Virus record (IMG/VR): IMGVR_UViG_3300042731_011319 | Span: 1-64,000 of that record | DNA: 64,000 bases | Strand: one strand, 5' to 3' | Origin: a virus | Shown here: piece by piece, positions 30,158 through 37,238 of the stretch | Numbering within the stretch: the first letter of the stretch is position 1 | Layout of the letters: every line of letters begins with the position of its first letter | The notes under the pieces: model-generated | Seen by the model: the letters and a program-made list of their open reading frames with translations, nothing else | Databases searched by the model: none | Told to the model about the DNA's origin: nothing | Program-made: the position numbers and the translations under genes

Positions 30158-30582
30158 CTTCCAGAGCTTCCGAAACCTCCCATATTGCGATCAGATTGAC
30201 TCAATGATTCAGTTTCCATAAGCTGAACCGCAGGCAGTCGTAAGAATACAATTTGACCTACTTTGTCCCCAATCTTGTATTGGGTATTACTTTCATCTGT
30301 AGAGAAGCGTAGTTTAATTTCTCCTCGATATCCGCTATCAATAACTCCTACAGAGTTCCTGAGAAAATGCTTTGTGTTAGTAATGCTAGAACGAGGGAAA
30401 ATAAACCCAGCATATCCTTTTGGTATTTCTAGTGAAATGCCTGTGCATATTTCAACAAAAACCCCAGAAGACATTGAGGGATATGTTACCGCTGTAGCAT
30501 ATAAATCAAAGCCGGCATCGGTTGGATGAGCTTTGGCAGGAATTTGAGCATTCGGACTTAGACGCTGAAACTTTACTTTCAT
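30154..30582 (-). CDS. dut: dUTP diphosphatase (dUTPase)
   Basis: 142 residues from MKVKFQRLSPNAQIPAKAHP. All five trimeric dUTPase motifs are visible: TDAGFDLYA, PRSSITN, GVIDSGYRGEIKLR, GDKVGQIVFLRLP and the C-terminal RNMGGFGSSGR. It converts dUTP to dUMP and PPi, preventing uracil incorporation and feeding thymidylate synthesis. Overlaps the next gene by 4 bases; the gene upstream ends one base away. Confidence 0.95.
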   Translation of the reverse strand: MKVKFQRLSPNAQIPAKAHPTDAGFDLYATAVTYPSMSSGVFVEICTGISLEIPKGYAGFIFPRSSITNTKHFLRNSVGVIDSGYRGEIKLRFSTDESNTQYKIGDKVGQIVFLRLPAVQLMETESLSQSDRNMGGFGSSGR

Positions 30583-30583
30583 A

Positions 30584-30796
30584 TTAATATACTTTTTCAG
30601 GAGAGCTTGTATAAATAAGAGCAACTTTGTGCATAGTAGTTTGATCCCATTGCTTAAGCATGTTAACTAATATTTCCGCACGATATTCTGCATCAGCTTT
30701 AGATGAATAATTTTTAGATTCAATCCGTCTGCCATCACGAGTAACAACATAGACATTATCACGATCTTTTGATACATTTCTTTTGATTAATTTCAT
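30584..30796 (-). CDS. small hypothetical protein, 70 aa
   Basis: Start ATG at 30796 (MKLIKRNVSKDRDNVYVVTR) set by an early promoter 10 bases upstream; a longer frame across the divergent gene is rejected. NVYVVTRDGRRIESKNYSSK then DAEYRAEILVNMLKQWD suggests a beta hairpin plus helix found in many small phage proteins. Operon leader for dut. Function unknown. Confidence 0.65.
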   Translation of the reverse strand: MKLIKRNVSKDRDNVYVVTRDGRRIESKNYSSKADAEYRAEILVNMLKQWDQTTMHKVALIYTSSPEKVY

Positions 30797-30806
30797 ATTA
30801 AAGACA

Positions 30807-30835
30807 ATTTTACCATGCATTATGTATATAGTCAA
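30807..30835 (-). promoter_or_regulatory. early-type sigma70 promoter of the dut operon
   Basis: Minus strand: TTGACT (30835-30830), 17 bp, TAAAAT (30812-30807), 10 bases, ATG at 30796. Confidence 0.75.
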
Positions 30836-30854
30836 GTTTTTTTTAAAAAAAAAA

Positions 30855-30883
30855 TTCAACTTTGGTAGAAATAGATGTAATAT
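30855..30883 (+). promoter_or_regulatory. probable promoter of the APS-kinase fusion gene
   Basis: Plus strand: TTCAAC, 17 bp, TAATAT, then 7 bases to ATG. The -35 box is weaker than in the minus-strand set, but spacing and position are the same. GATGTAATATAA also resembles the GTGTA class with one change, so it could serve both programmes. Confidence 0.5.
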
Positions 30884-30890
30884 AAATGGT

Positions 30891-31697
30891 ATGACAAAAC
30901 GAAAAATACTTATCATGGGACTACCGGGATCAGGCAAAACAACACTTGCCGAAATACTGGTCAGGAAACTAAATGCAGCATGGTTTAATGCAGATGCAGT
31001 AAGACAAGAAATCCATAAAGATTTAGGATTTACTGCGGAAGATAGGTTAGAACATGCTACTCGCATGGGTAAGCTATGTGATTGGGCGAAATTAGGCGGC
31101 TCTTATGTAATCGCTGATTTTGTATGCCCAACTAAAGAAGCAAGAGCTGCATTTAATCCTGATTTTGTAATCTGGGTAGATAGAATCCAAGAGGGCAGAT
31201 ATGAAGACACGAATAAAATGTTTGAGAAGCCTGAAAATGCAGATGTAATTCTGCGAGAAGGATCCCCTGATGAATGGGCGCAACAAGCTCTTGAGGGTTT
31301 GTATAAAACAGAGGCATGGGACAACCAAGCTCCAACAGCATTACTCATAGGAAGGTATCAACCTTTTCATATTGGACATAAAACACTAGTTGCAGAATCG
31401 ATTAAAAGAACAGGTCAATGCTGTATTGCATTGAGAGATGTTGGAGGAATCGACGAAAAGAATCCTTACGATTTCAACAAAGTAAAAGCAGAAATAGAAT
31501 CAGCATGCGTTGAATTTGGTAATAAAATAAAAATTGTAGAATTGCCAAATATTACCGATGTTTTTTACGGACGTGGAGTTGGTTACAATATTGAACAACT
31601 GGAATTAAGTAAAGAACTTCAAGAAGTCTCTGCAACCAAAATTCGTGCAGGAGAAATTGGGCAAGACGGCAAACCTTTAGGTAAAAGACCAGAGTAG
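30891..31697 (+). CDS. cysC: adenylylsulfate (APS) kinase fused to a NadM-like nucleotidyltransferase
   Basis: 268 residues. Residues 1-145 match CysC: P-loop GLPGSGKTTLAEIL, FNADAVRQEIHKDLGFTAED (in place of DGDNVR...LGFS), RLEHATRMGKLCDW, then VIADFVCPTKEARAAF. APS kinase phosphorylates APS to PAPS, the sulfate donor. Residues 165-268 start LIGRYQPFHIGHKTLVAES, with the HxGH site, NPYDFNKVKAEIESA and SATKIRAG, as in NadM-type adenylyltransferases. This second half could make APS, NAD or a CDP/ADP compound; ATP sulfurylases belong to the same superfamily. One of five plus-strand genes, next to the tmRNA. Confidence 0.8.
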   Translation: MTKRKILIMGLPGSGKTTLAEILVRKLNAAWFNADAVRQEIHKDLGFTAEDRLEHATRMGKLCDWAKLGGSYVIADFVCPTKEARAAFNPDFVIWVDRIQEGRYEDTNKMFEKPENADVILREGSPDEWAQQALEGLYKTEAWDNQAPTALLIGRYQPFHIGHKTLVAESIKRTGQCCIALRDVGGIDEKNPYDFNKVKAEIESACVEFGNKIKIVELPNITDVFYGRGVGYNIEQLELSKELQEVSATKIRAGEIGQDGKPLGKRPE

Positions 31698-31710
31698 TAA
31701 CATATTTAAA

Positions 31711-32073
31711 TGGTGGACACGAGCGGAGTCGAACCGCTGTCTTTAAACCTTTAAAGATATACATCTACAAGTTTAGTTTATTTTTTTTATAGTTGTGATA
31801 TAAACATCTAACTACTTGTTTCAATTATTTACAGTTTGTGATACAAGTAAACTTTTTCTGTTTTGCAGATAAATGACCCCACAATCCTTCTATCTGCATC
31901 AAAGGTTGTGAGGTAGCAGAACTAAGCTGCTAAAGCAAGCTCGCGCTTTTTGAAGGCGAAAGCTTTAATACGTGACTTATTGCCATGTAGATTTTTGCAC
32001 CTTTTTAAGGAGCCAGATGCAACTCCTACTTGCAGTATACCAATCCAATTTAAATCAAATCCAGTACGTGCCC
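31711..32073 (-). ncRNA. ssrA: tmRNA (SsrA)
   Basis: A 363-nt RNA on the minus strand. The 5' end GGGCACG pairs with CGTGTCC before the discriminator A and an encoded CCA. T arm AGCGG-TTCGACT-CCGCT is intact. The tag frame at 31984..31922 reads GNKSRIKAFAFKKRELALAA and stops at TAG in the loop of helix 5 (TAGCAG...CTGCTA), as in other tmRNAs. The A-rich single strand before the tag (TTAAAAAGGTGCAAAAAT) is also typical. The exact resume codon could differ by a few codons. It would rescue ribosomes stalled during infection. Confidence 0.93.
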
Positions 32074-32078
32074 ATAAA

Positions 32079-32106
32079 ATATTAAAGAACAAAAAAATAA
32101 TTACAC
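32079..32106 (-). promoter_or_regulatory. putative tmRNA promoter
   Basis: Minus strand: TAGTGTAATTAT followed by TTTAATATTTTATGGG. TAATAT (32084-32079) is 5 bases before the tmRNA 5' end, a correct -10 position. AGTGTA sits 17 bp upstream of it, at the -35 position. So either a normal -10 with an unusual -35, or a late-class element. Confidence 0.45.
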
Positions 32107-32109
32107 TAA

Positions 32110-33234
32110 TTATTGACCTTGTGCAATCTCTTGATTGCCATCTTGAGTTGTAATAGGGTTCTGGGATCTAGCAGCTTCATAAAGAGCATTATAGTTTTTG
32201 GTTACTTTTTGATATCTACGCCTAGTTATTGTTCTGAGTGATTCTTCGCTCATTCTGCTGGGCCCTTCTTCGCTAAATAATTTTAAGATAGCTATATCTT
32301 TTTCTGTAACATCTACTTCCCATTTAATTTGATATCCGAAATCAGGAATCGGCGATGACAATTCCGGCGCAAAAGCCCTAGGCTGATCAGCACTTTTAGA
32401 TTCGGTCCAAGTAAATACTGGAACAACACCATGCCAAGTTTCGTGAAAAGCACCGATATTAATCTTGGGTTCAACTACAGAATTATCGATACGAGAAGGA
32501 TTAATTCGGTCAAATAAATTATTATAAGCCAACGGAAATCCAAAATCGTTTTCTTCATAAGAATAGACATGCAAATATTTGAATAAATTAAATGCAGACC
32601 ATGAGCCATGGTCAGCATTTTTCAAAACCAATCTTCTTTGAGCTGAAGGATCGAGCTTTTTAAAATTTTCATAAAAACGATCCGCAAAATCACAATAAGA
32701 ATCATGATCTTCTTTTGCTGGTTGAGAATTTAAATGAAGCAAGATAGGCGCAGAGATATTTTCCTGCAACCCAATTTCATCAAGAAACCAAGAGTAGAAA
32801 TTAATTTCTTTGATTGATTTTTCAACGACTGCATCATCATCATCAATAAGTTTACAGAATTTATCAGGCTGAATAGATAAAGAAACTCCTTTTGTAATCG
32901 AAGCCCTTCCAATTGATTGAATAGCTTCCGTAACCTGTCCATAGTTAGGTAGGTCTTGAATGGATAAATCAAACGAAGGATCAGAAAGAATACCAAATAC
33001 GGTAGCATTTAATCTATAATGATCAATTCCGCTATCTCTACAGAAATCAATAATTTTAATTGTAAGATTAAGATTTTTTAAGATCTCAGACTGCAATTGA
33101 TTTATTGCAGCCTCATCTCCTTGCTGAGAAGCTAATTCGGTATAAGCCTTGCGAGTTAAGCCGACGAACTGATTGGCGGGATCCTCTTGTTGGAGGATTT
33201 TAGAATTACAAACTAATCCGTATTTGGTATTCAT
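32110..33234 (-). CDS. uvsE: UV-damage endonuclease (UvdE/UVDE)
   Basis: 374 residues. The opening YGLVCNSKILQQE and the conserved FCRDSGIDHYRLNATVFGIL, VSLSIQPDKFCKL, LLHLNSQPAKE and INIGAFHETWHG blocks match the TIM-barrel UvdE family, with metal-binding His and Glu. It nicks 5' to UV photoproducts and abasic sites, giving light-independent repair. The last 60 residues are an added Arg/Gln-rich tail not in typical UvdE. Follows the small DUF736-like gene by 5 bases. Confidence 0.85.
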   Translation of the reverse strand: MNTKYGLVCNSKILQQEDPANQFVGLTRKAYTELASQQGDEAAINQLQSEILKNLNLTIKIIDFCRDSGIDHYRLNATVFGILSDPSFDLSIQDLPNYGQVTEAIQSIGRASITKGVSLSIQPDKFCKLIDDDDAVVEKSIKEINFYSWFLDEIGLQENISAPILLHLNSQPAKEDHDSYCDFADRFYENFKKLDPSAQRRLVLKNADHGSWSAFNLFKYLHVYSYEENDFGFPLAYNNLFDRINPSRIDNSVVEPKINIGAFHETWHGVVPVFTWTESKSADQPRAFAPELSSPIPDFGYQIKWEVDVTEKDIAILKLFSEEGPSRMSEESLRTITRRRYQKVTKNYNALYEAARSQNPITTQDGNQEIAQGQ

Positions 33235-33239
33235 TCAAT

Positions 33240-33515
33240 TTAAATAAGATCGATTTCTTCTACCTCTTCTGCAGGAGTATCAAGATCAGAGGAGTTCGTT
33301 ACTTGAACCGTGGAATCTCCCTGCTCTTTCTGGCGATAGATCCTGAAGTCAGGAGCTTTAGGATTTTCATCCTTGTACTTATTCTTAAATAGAATAACCT
33401 TCTCGCCATTCACTTGACCGGTAAGATACTTCTCGTTACCACCGTTCTTTACGTTAACCCAAAGGGCTCCAATTTCTCTATCACTCCACTCATTATTATC
33501 TTTATTTTCACTCAT
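33240..33515 (-). CDS. DUF736-like protein, 91 aa
   Basis: DREIGALWVNVKNGGNEKYL, TGQVNGEKVILFKNKYKDEN and PKAPDFRIYRQKEQ form the compact DUF736-like pattern common in phages and plasmids. The C-terminus is acidic (TPAEEVEEIDLI). Function unknown; possible single-stranded DNA or replication partner. Confidence 0.7.
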   Translation of the reverse strand: MSENKDNNEWSDREIGALWVNVKNGGNEKYLTGQVNGEKVILFKNKYKDENPKAPDFRIYRQKEQGDSTVQVTNSSDLDTPAEEVEEIDLI

Positions 33516-33545
33516 AATTTATTATATAGTATATTAATATTTAAT

Positions 33546-33626
33546 TCAAAATTTTCTAATTTCACCACTGTTTTTACATAGTATGTAAGCTACGAAAAGC
33601 ATTATTAATATTTTAATTGTTATCAT
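33546..33626 (-). CDS. tiny membrane peptide, 26 aa
   Basis: ATG five bases after the preceding stop; MITIKILIMLFVAYILCKNS is one membrane segment followed by GEIRKF. Same design as 176..259 and 22416..22481. Small but positioned as a co-transcribed gene. Confidence 0.4.
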   Translation of the reverse strand: MITIKILIMLFVAYILCKNSGEIRKF

Positions 33627-33631
33627 GTTTT

Positions 33632-34168
33632 TTATCTGTATTGTTTTCTTAGTAGACGCCAGCGATCAGAATCGATAGGTTTGCTGCCATTATCTATAGC
33701 ATACAACATATCTATGATTTCGTCAAGCGAATTATAAATATATTTGTGGGGCATCATGCCAAGCATCCATAATGGGGTCTTTGCTTTGCCGCCTTCCATG
33801 CTGATAAAGATTGGTTTTTTCATGCGTACTGCGGTGACGATTTCTTCGCCGCTTCCCCAGCTTGCAACTTCTGGTACAAGATGGGCAACAATAAAATCAC
33901 TACGATCAACAAGGTTCAAGTCATATGAACGAACAGTCTTCATTTTCTCTGCGACACGATCATATTGCTTGGTCTTCATCCAAGTCTCCATCTCAACACG
34001 AGAAGCTTCGTCTTCTTCCACATCCTTAATAAAAGGTTTTTCATAGGGATTAAAACAGGTGATATTAAGGTCCGAAAGTTTTTCGGTTACTTCTTGTCGC
34101 CAGTCTCGACCGCTCAAGTACTGCATGTGGCCAACTAAATATGTTTTTGTTTTATATAAAAGATTCAT
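33632..34168 (-). CDS. nucleoside 2-deoxyribosyltransferase-like protein
   Basis: 178 residues. YLVGHMQYLSGRDWRQEVTE and CFNPYEKPFI, then VDRSDFIVAHLVPEVASWG and EEIVTAVRMKKPIFISME, follow the Rossmann-like fold of nucleoside deoxyribosyltransferases and related N-glycosidases. The catalytic Glu probably lies in GSGEEI. It could salvage or hydrolyse nucleosides or nucleotide second messengers. Has its own early promoter. Confidence 0.75.
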   Translation of the reverse strand: MNLLYKTKTYLVGHMQYLSGRDWRQEVTEKLSDLNITCFNPYEKPFIKDVEEDEASRVEMETWMKTKQYDRVAEKMKTVRSYDLNLVDRSDFIVAHLVPEVASWGSGEEIVTAVRMKKPIFISMEGGKAKTPLWMLGMMPHKYIYNSLDEIIDMLYAIDNGSKPIDSDRWRLLRKQYR

Positions 34169-34178
34169 ACTGCCATAT

Positions 34179-34207
34179 AATATAGCAAATATGAATTAGT
34201 TTGTCAA
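34179..34207 (-). promoter_or_regulatory. early-type sigma70 promoter for 33632..34168
   Basis: Minus strand: TTGACA (34207-34202), 17 bp, TATATT (34184-34179), 10 bases, ATG. Confidence 0.78.
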
Positions 34208-34217
34208 CACTAATATT

Positions 34218-34349
34218 TCAACCTCGATTATAGATGTTAAACATGTTGCCAGCCTCATTTTGAGAAGTTACAAATTCACCAAGCACAAGCTTGCCTAACT
34301 TAGGTAAGTCGGATATTTTAGCTGGTCGGATTTTTGCTTTAAGGTGCAC
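34218..34349 (-). CDS. small basic protein, 43 aa
   Basis: GTG start (MHLKAKIRPAKISDLPKLGK) five bases after the end of the upstream gene; ends GNMFNIYNRG. The frame fills the gap between the fibre operon and the early promoter. KLGKLVLGEFVTS is a compact pattern but I do not recognise a family. Confidence 0.5.
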   Translation of the reverse strand: MHLKAKIRPAKISDLPKLGKLVLGEFVTSQNEAGNMFNIYNRG

Positions 34350-34354
34350 CAGTA

Positions 34355-34726
34355 TTACGCATCGTAAACGCGATGTAGTGAATTTACCTCAAGAACAATA
34401 ATCTTACCCAAGTTTTCTCCATTTGGACGAACAGGATCAAAAGGCTTTAACTCCTCTTCTGTTAAGCCTGAATCAAGTAGCGCTTGCTTTTCTTCTTCAG
34501 ATAACCTGGAAGTGGGTAGAGTCCATCCAACTGCACTCTTTATTGCAGAAATAACTGAATCAACCTCTGAGTCTTCACAATATTTTTCGACCCTTGTTGA
34601 GGTTTGCTGATTACCTGTTGAGTCAATTCCGTAACATGAACTAAAACTAAGTGCGGATACTTGATCACTAATTTTGTGTATTATATTAGGATCATGTAAA
34701 GGTAAGTATGCGATTACTAATTTCAT
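34355..34726 (-). CDS. hypothetical protein of the fibre operon, 123 aa
   Basis: ATG at 34726 (MKLVIAYLPLHDPNIIHKIS) inside the end of the fibre gene. A helical C-terminal half contains LSEEEKQALLDSGLTEEELK. No family recognised; possibly a tail-fibre assembly protein by position. Confidence 0.5.
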   Translation of the reverse strand: MKLVIAYLPLHDPNIIHKISDQVSALSFSSCYGIDSTGNQQTSTRVEKYCEDSEVDSVISAIKSAVGWTLPTSRLSEEEKQALLDSGLTEEELKPFDPVRPNGENLGKIIVLEVNSLHRVYDA

Positions 34727-34728
34727 AA

Positions 34729-36435
34729 TTATGTCCACTCAGATTTCCATGGTATTATTGCAGAACCGCCAGTAGCCCAGCCGCTATTATGGTCACCACT
34801 AGTTAAATATATTGGAGTACATGTATCACTCTCACTACTTCGGGTATTAAATTGAACCTGATAATTTTTTGTCTGATTTCCACCGGGGTAATATGAGTTA
34901 TCTGGGATCACAAAGGATTTAACATAATCTAGACCACTCCTTGATTGTTGGACGCCACTTTTTAATATGTTCACAAATGCCTCATAATACTTATATGCCC
35001 CGCTTCCAGATGGACTGGTAAGTTGCCAAACTTGCATATGGTCATCGCCTCCTGTAACATAAATATATACTCTTCCTGTTGATGGATTAATACCGCAAAT
35101 CAACATGTGATGCTTATACTTTTGCGAATCTGTCAAAGTTGCAGGCCCTGGGCTGGTTAAATAATCAGATGTAATAGGGAAATATTTTTTATTACCAACG
35201 TAACTATACGCACTAGGACCGTATGGTGTGTTGAGGGCACCTTTCGTCATATTCCAAATTTCCGCATTATCTACTTGGGTGTTACCGTTGCTTTCGTATC
35301 CGAAGCCCATGATCATATCGCCATTTGATCTTCGGCATGCTATATTCCATCCATTCCCAAATGCATTACCTCCACCTGTAAAAACACCATCCACTCCCTT
35401 GTCTGCAATAGTTGCTGCACCGGTTGATAAATTTACATCAATATGAGAAAAGAAATTAGCTGAATATTTAATATATATTCTTGCAGTACCACCTACATAT
35501 GCACCATCAGTCCACATGTGTGGCCATGGCGTGTCCCAAGCTGTTGTATGTTTAAAAGGCCAGGATGTGCTATTACTATAACCTGCAGAATCACGCGGGA
35601 GTATATGACTAACTAATGTGCCGTCCAGTTTGTACTGAGCCAAATGCTGGCCAGTGGTGGAAGCACCATAATTCGAAACAAATACCCAAGTGTCATTTTC
35701 ACCAGTTATAACAACTGGTGGGCACATAACATTTCCCTTTGACCACCCTGCTCCTCCACCCGAAGAAAAAGTTCGATAGGATCGCCAGGCAGGGTTGCCT
35801 GAGTCATCAGTCATCCATACTGCATCAGCATTGCTACCCCCTGCAGATACAACTCCGGCGGCAGTTTTAGTATTTGTCGGTAAGGGTAGCCAGCTACCGT
35901 CAGCATTTAACCATTCTTTTGATGCCACTTCTGTAGCTGATGGTCCGGGCACTAATCCCGCATATTCACTGCCAAAAGTTCGATGGGATCGCCAGCCGGG
36001 ATTGCCTGAAGCATCAGTCATCCATACTGCATGGGTATTAGCAGCCCCTGCAGAAACTAATCCTTCTACAGTCTTTGAATTTGTACGAACACTGCCCCAA
36101 CCAGGGTTGCCATCCGCATCAGTAGTCCATACTGCATGGGCATTGCTGCCCCCTGCAGATACAACTCCGGCGTCAGTCTTGGTATTCGCAAAAAAACTAA
36201 TCGGCCTCCAGTTTCCATCAGCAACAAGTATTTCTTTAGCGACCATTTCAGTTTCAGTTGGGCCGGGCACTAAGCCTTTGACATCTTTGGAAAATACTTG
36301 TTGTAGTTGCATCAGCTCGTGAACTGATATTTTATAAGTGATCGCACTATCAAAATCAGAAATCGCTAAAAGATCCTGATCGTTTAGAGAGTTTGCGGCA
36401 GGGGAAGTTAAATTGCGAATAGTATTAAATGACAT
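34729..36435 (-). CDS. tail-fibre protein with repeat modules (paralogue of 50403..52094)
   Basis: 568 residues. Residues 1-50 (MSFNTIRNLTSPAANSLNDQ and SAITYKISVHELMQLQQV) are a conserved attachment domain. Next come modules of two types: GLVPGPxxxE(M/V)xxKE(I/W)LxADGxW and KTxAGVVSAGGSNAxAVWxTDxxGNP, each repeated. The last 340 residues form a unique domain with many Trp and Tyr, likely the receptor-binding tip. The first ~180 residues are nearly identical to the second fibre, so the tip is modular. Confidence 0.8.
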   Translation of the reverse strand: MSFNTIRNLTSPAANSLNDQDLLAISDFDSAITYKISVHELMQLQQVFSKDVKGLVPGPTETEMVAKEILVADGNWRPISFFANTKTDAGVVSAGGSNAHAVWTTDADGNPGWGSVRTNSKTVEGLVSAGAANTHAVWMTDASGNPGWRSHRTFGSEYAGLVPGPSATEVASKEWLNADGSWLPLPTNTKTAAGVVSAGGSNADAVWMTDDSGNPAWRSYRTFSSGGGAGWSKGNVMCPPVVITGENDTWVFVSNYGASTTGQHLAQYKLDGTLVSHILPRDSAGYSNSTSWPFKHTTAWDTPWPHMWTDGAYVGGTARIYIKYSANFFSHIDVNLSTGAATIADKGVDGVFTGGGNAFGNGWNIACRRSNGDMIMGFGYESNGNTQVDNAEIWNMTKGALNTPYGPSAYSYVGNKKYFPITSDYLTSPGPATLTDSQKYKHHMLICGINPSTGRVYIYVTGGDDHMQVWQLTSPSGSGAYKYYEAFVNILKSGVQQSRSGLDYVKSFVIPDNSYYPGGNQTKNYQVQFNTRSSESDTCTPIYLTSGDHNSGWATGGSAIIPWKSEWT

Positions 36436-36444
36436 AACAAGAAA

Positions 36445-37236
36445 TTAAAATTCATATATTAAAACAGAAAGAAATCCAGAATCAAGCCCTTGGCCGTTTT
36501 GATCTGCAATAAATACATCGATATATTGTGTCGATTTCTTCACTTCAACATGAGACAAGCTAGAACTAGAAAATGAATTAAATAAATCGCTAGTTGAGCA
36601 TACTACCTGATAATCAGATACACTTGAATAAGTAAAACCACTAAACCACAAACGATACATGCCAACGCCCAGCCTTCCTATTGTTAACCCTTTGCTTTTA
36701 ATACTAGGAGTAGTGCCCAATGTAACTTGACCCCCACGAGTTGGAACCAGTTGATTATGTAATGAGCTATTAACAGTTAAAGTTCCATCAACTTCCATAG
36801 ATGAACCAGAAATTGTAACAAAATTATCTTGAGCTAAATCGCCAACAATTAACTCGTCAGATAGGTGTCCGGATATGCCGTCTAAATCTTGATAATATCC
36901 ACTAGTACCGCTGACCCTTCCAAGGTCATATTGATAAATAAAATTTTCAGATCCGACTAAAACTGAACCGCTAATAAATTGAATATATTGGTCTCCAGCT
37001 AAATTAGTTGCCGAGCCACCGCGTGGCTCACCAAGTTCAGCAATTTTGACCCAGTCAGTATTATTATTTTCTCCAGTCTTTTCATACAAGAAATTGCTCG
37101 AAAGATCTAAAAATTTAGACCCACGTATTCCAGCTGCTTTTGAACTCTTGGCATCTCCTGTAGGGGGAGCAAAGTCAGAAATAAAAGGCTGACGTATGCC
37201 TAAATTTGAATTTACAAAATCTTCGAAAGCTCCCAT
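36445..37236 (-). CDS. virion structural protein, 263 aa
   Basis: MGAFEDFVNSNLGIRQPFIS opens a Gly/Ser-rich, beta-predicted protein with GSKFLDLSSNFLYEKTGE and a central stretch SDELIVGDLAQDNFVTISGS that recalls the hexapeptide fibre shafts of its neighbours. Ends YQ-rich and hydrophobic (LSVLIYEF). Located between two fibres; likely a fibre or baseplate component. Confidence 0.6.
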   Translation of the reverse strand: MGAFEDFVNSNLGIRQPFISDFAPPTGDAKSSKAAGIRGSKFLDLSSNFLYEKTGENNNTDWVKIAELGEPRGGSATNLAGDQYIQFISGSVLVGSENFIYQYDLGRVSGTSGYYQDLDGISGHLSDELIVGDLAQDNFVTISGSSMEVDGTLTVNSSLHNQLVPTRGGQVTLGTTPSIKSKGLTIGRLGVGMYRLWFSGFTYSSVSDYQVVCSTSDLFNSFSSSSLSHVEVKKSTQYIDVFIADQNGQGLDSGFLSVLIYEF

Positions 37237-37238
37237 AA

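Noticed and set aside
30783-30890. Extended start for the APS-kinase fusion (MINFILKTIL...)
   Set aside because: The extension crosses the divergent promoter region and is low-complexity; homology begins at the ATG at 30891.
30584-31066. Long minus-strand frame antisense to the APS kinase
   Set aside because: Only its last 70 codons, behind an early promoter at 30807, look like a gene; the rest is antisense to cysC and has no protein-like pattern.
31950-32153. Plus-strand frame over the tmRNA
   Set aside because: It is antisense to the folded RNA gene and has no coding pattern.
35795-36322. Plus-strand frame of 175 codons opposite the fibre gene
   Set aside because: It mirrors the repeated fibre modules on the opposite strand; no promoter or start context.
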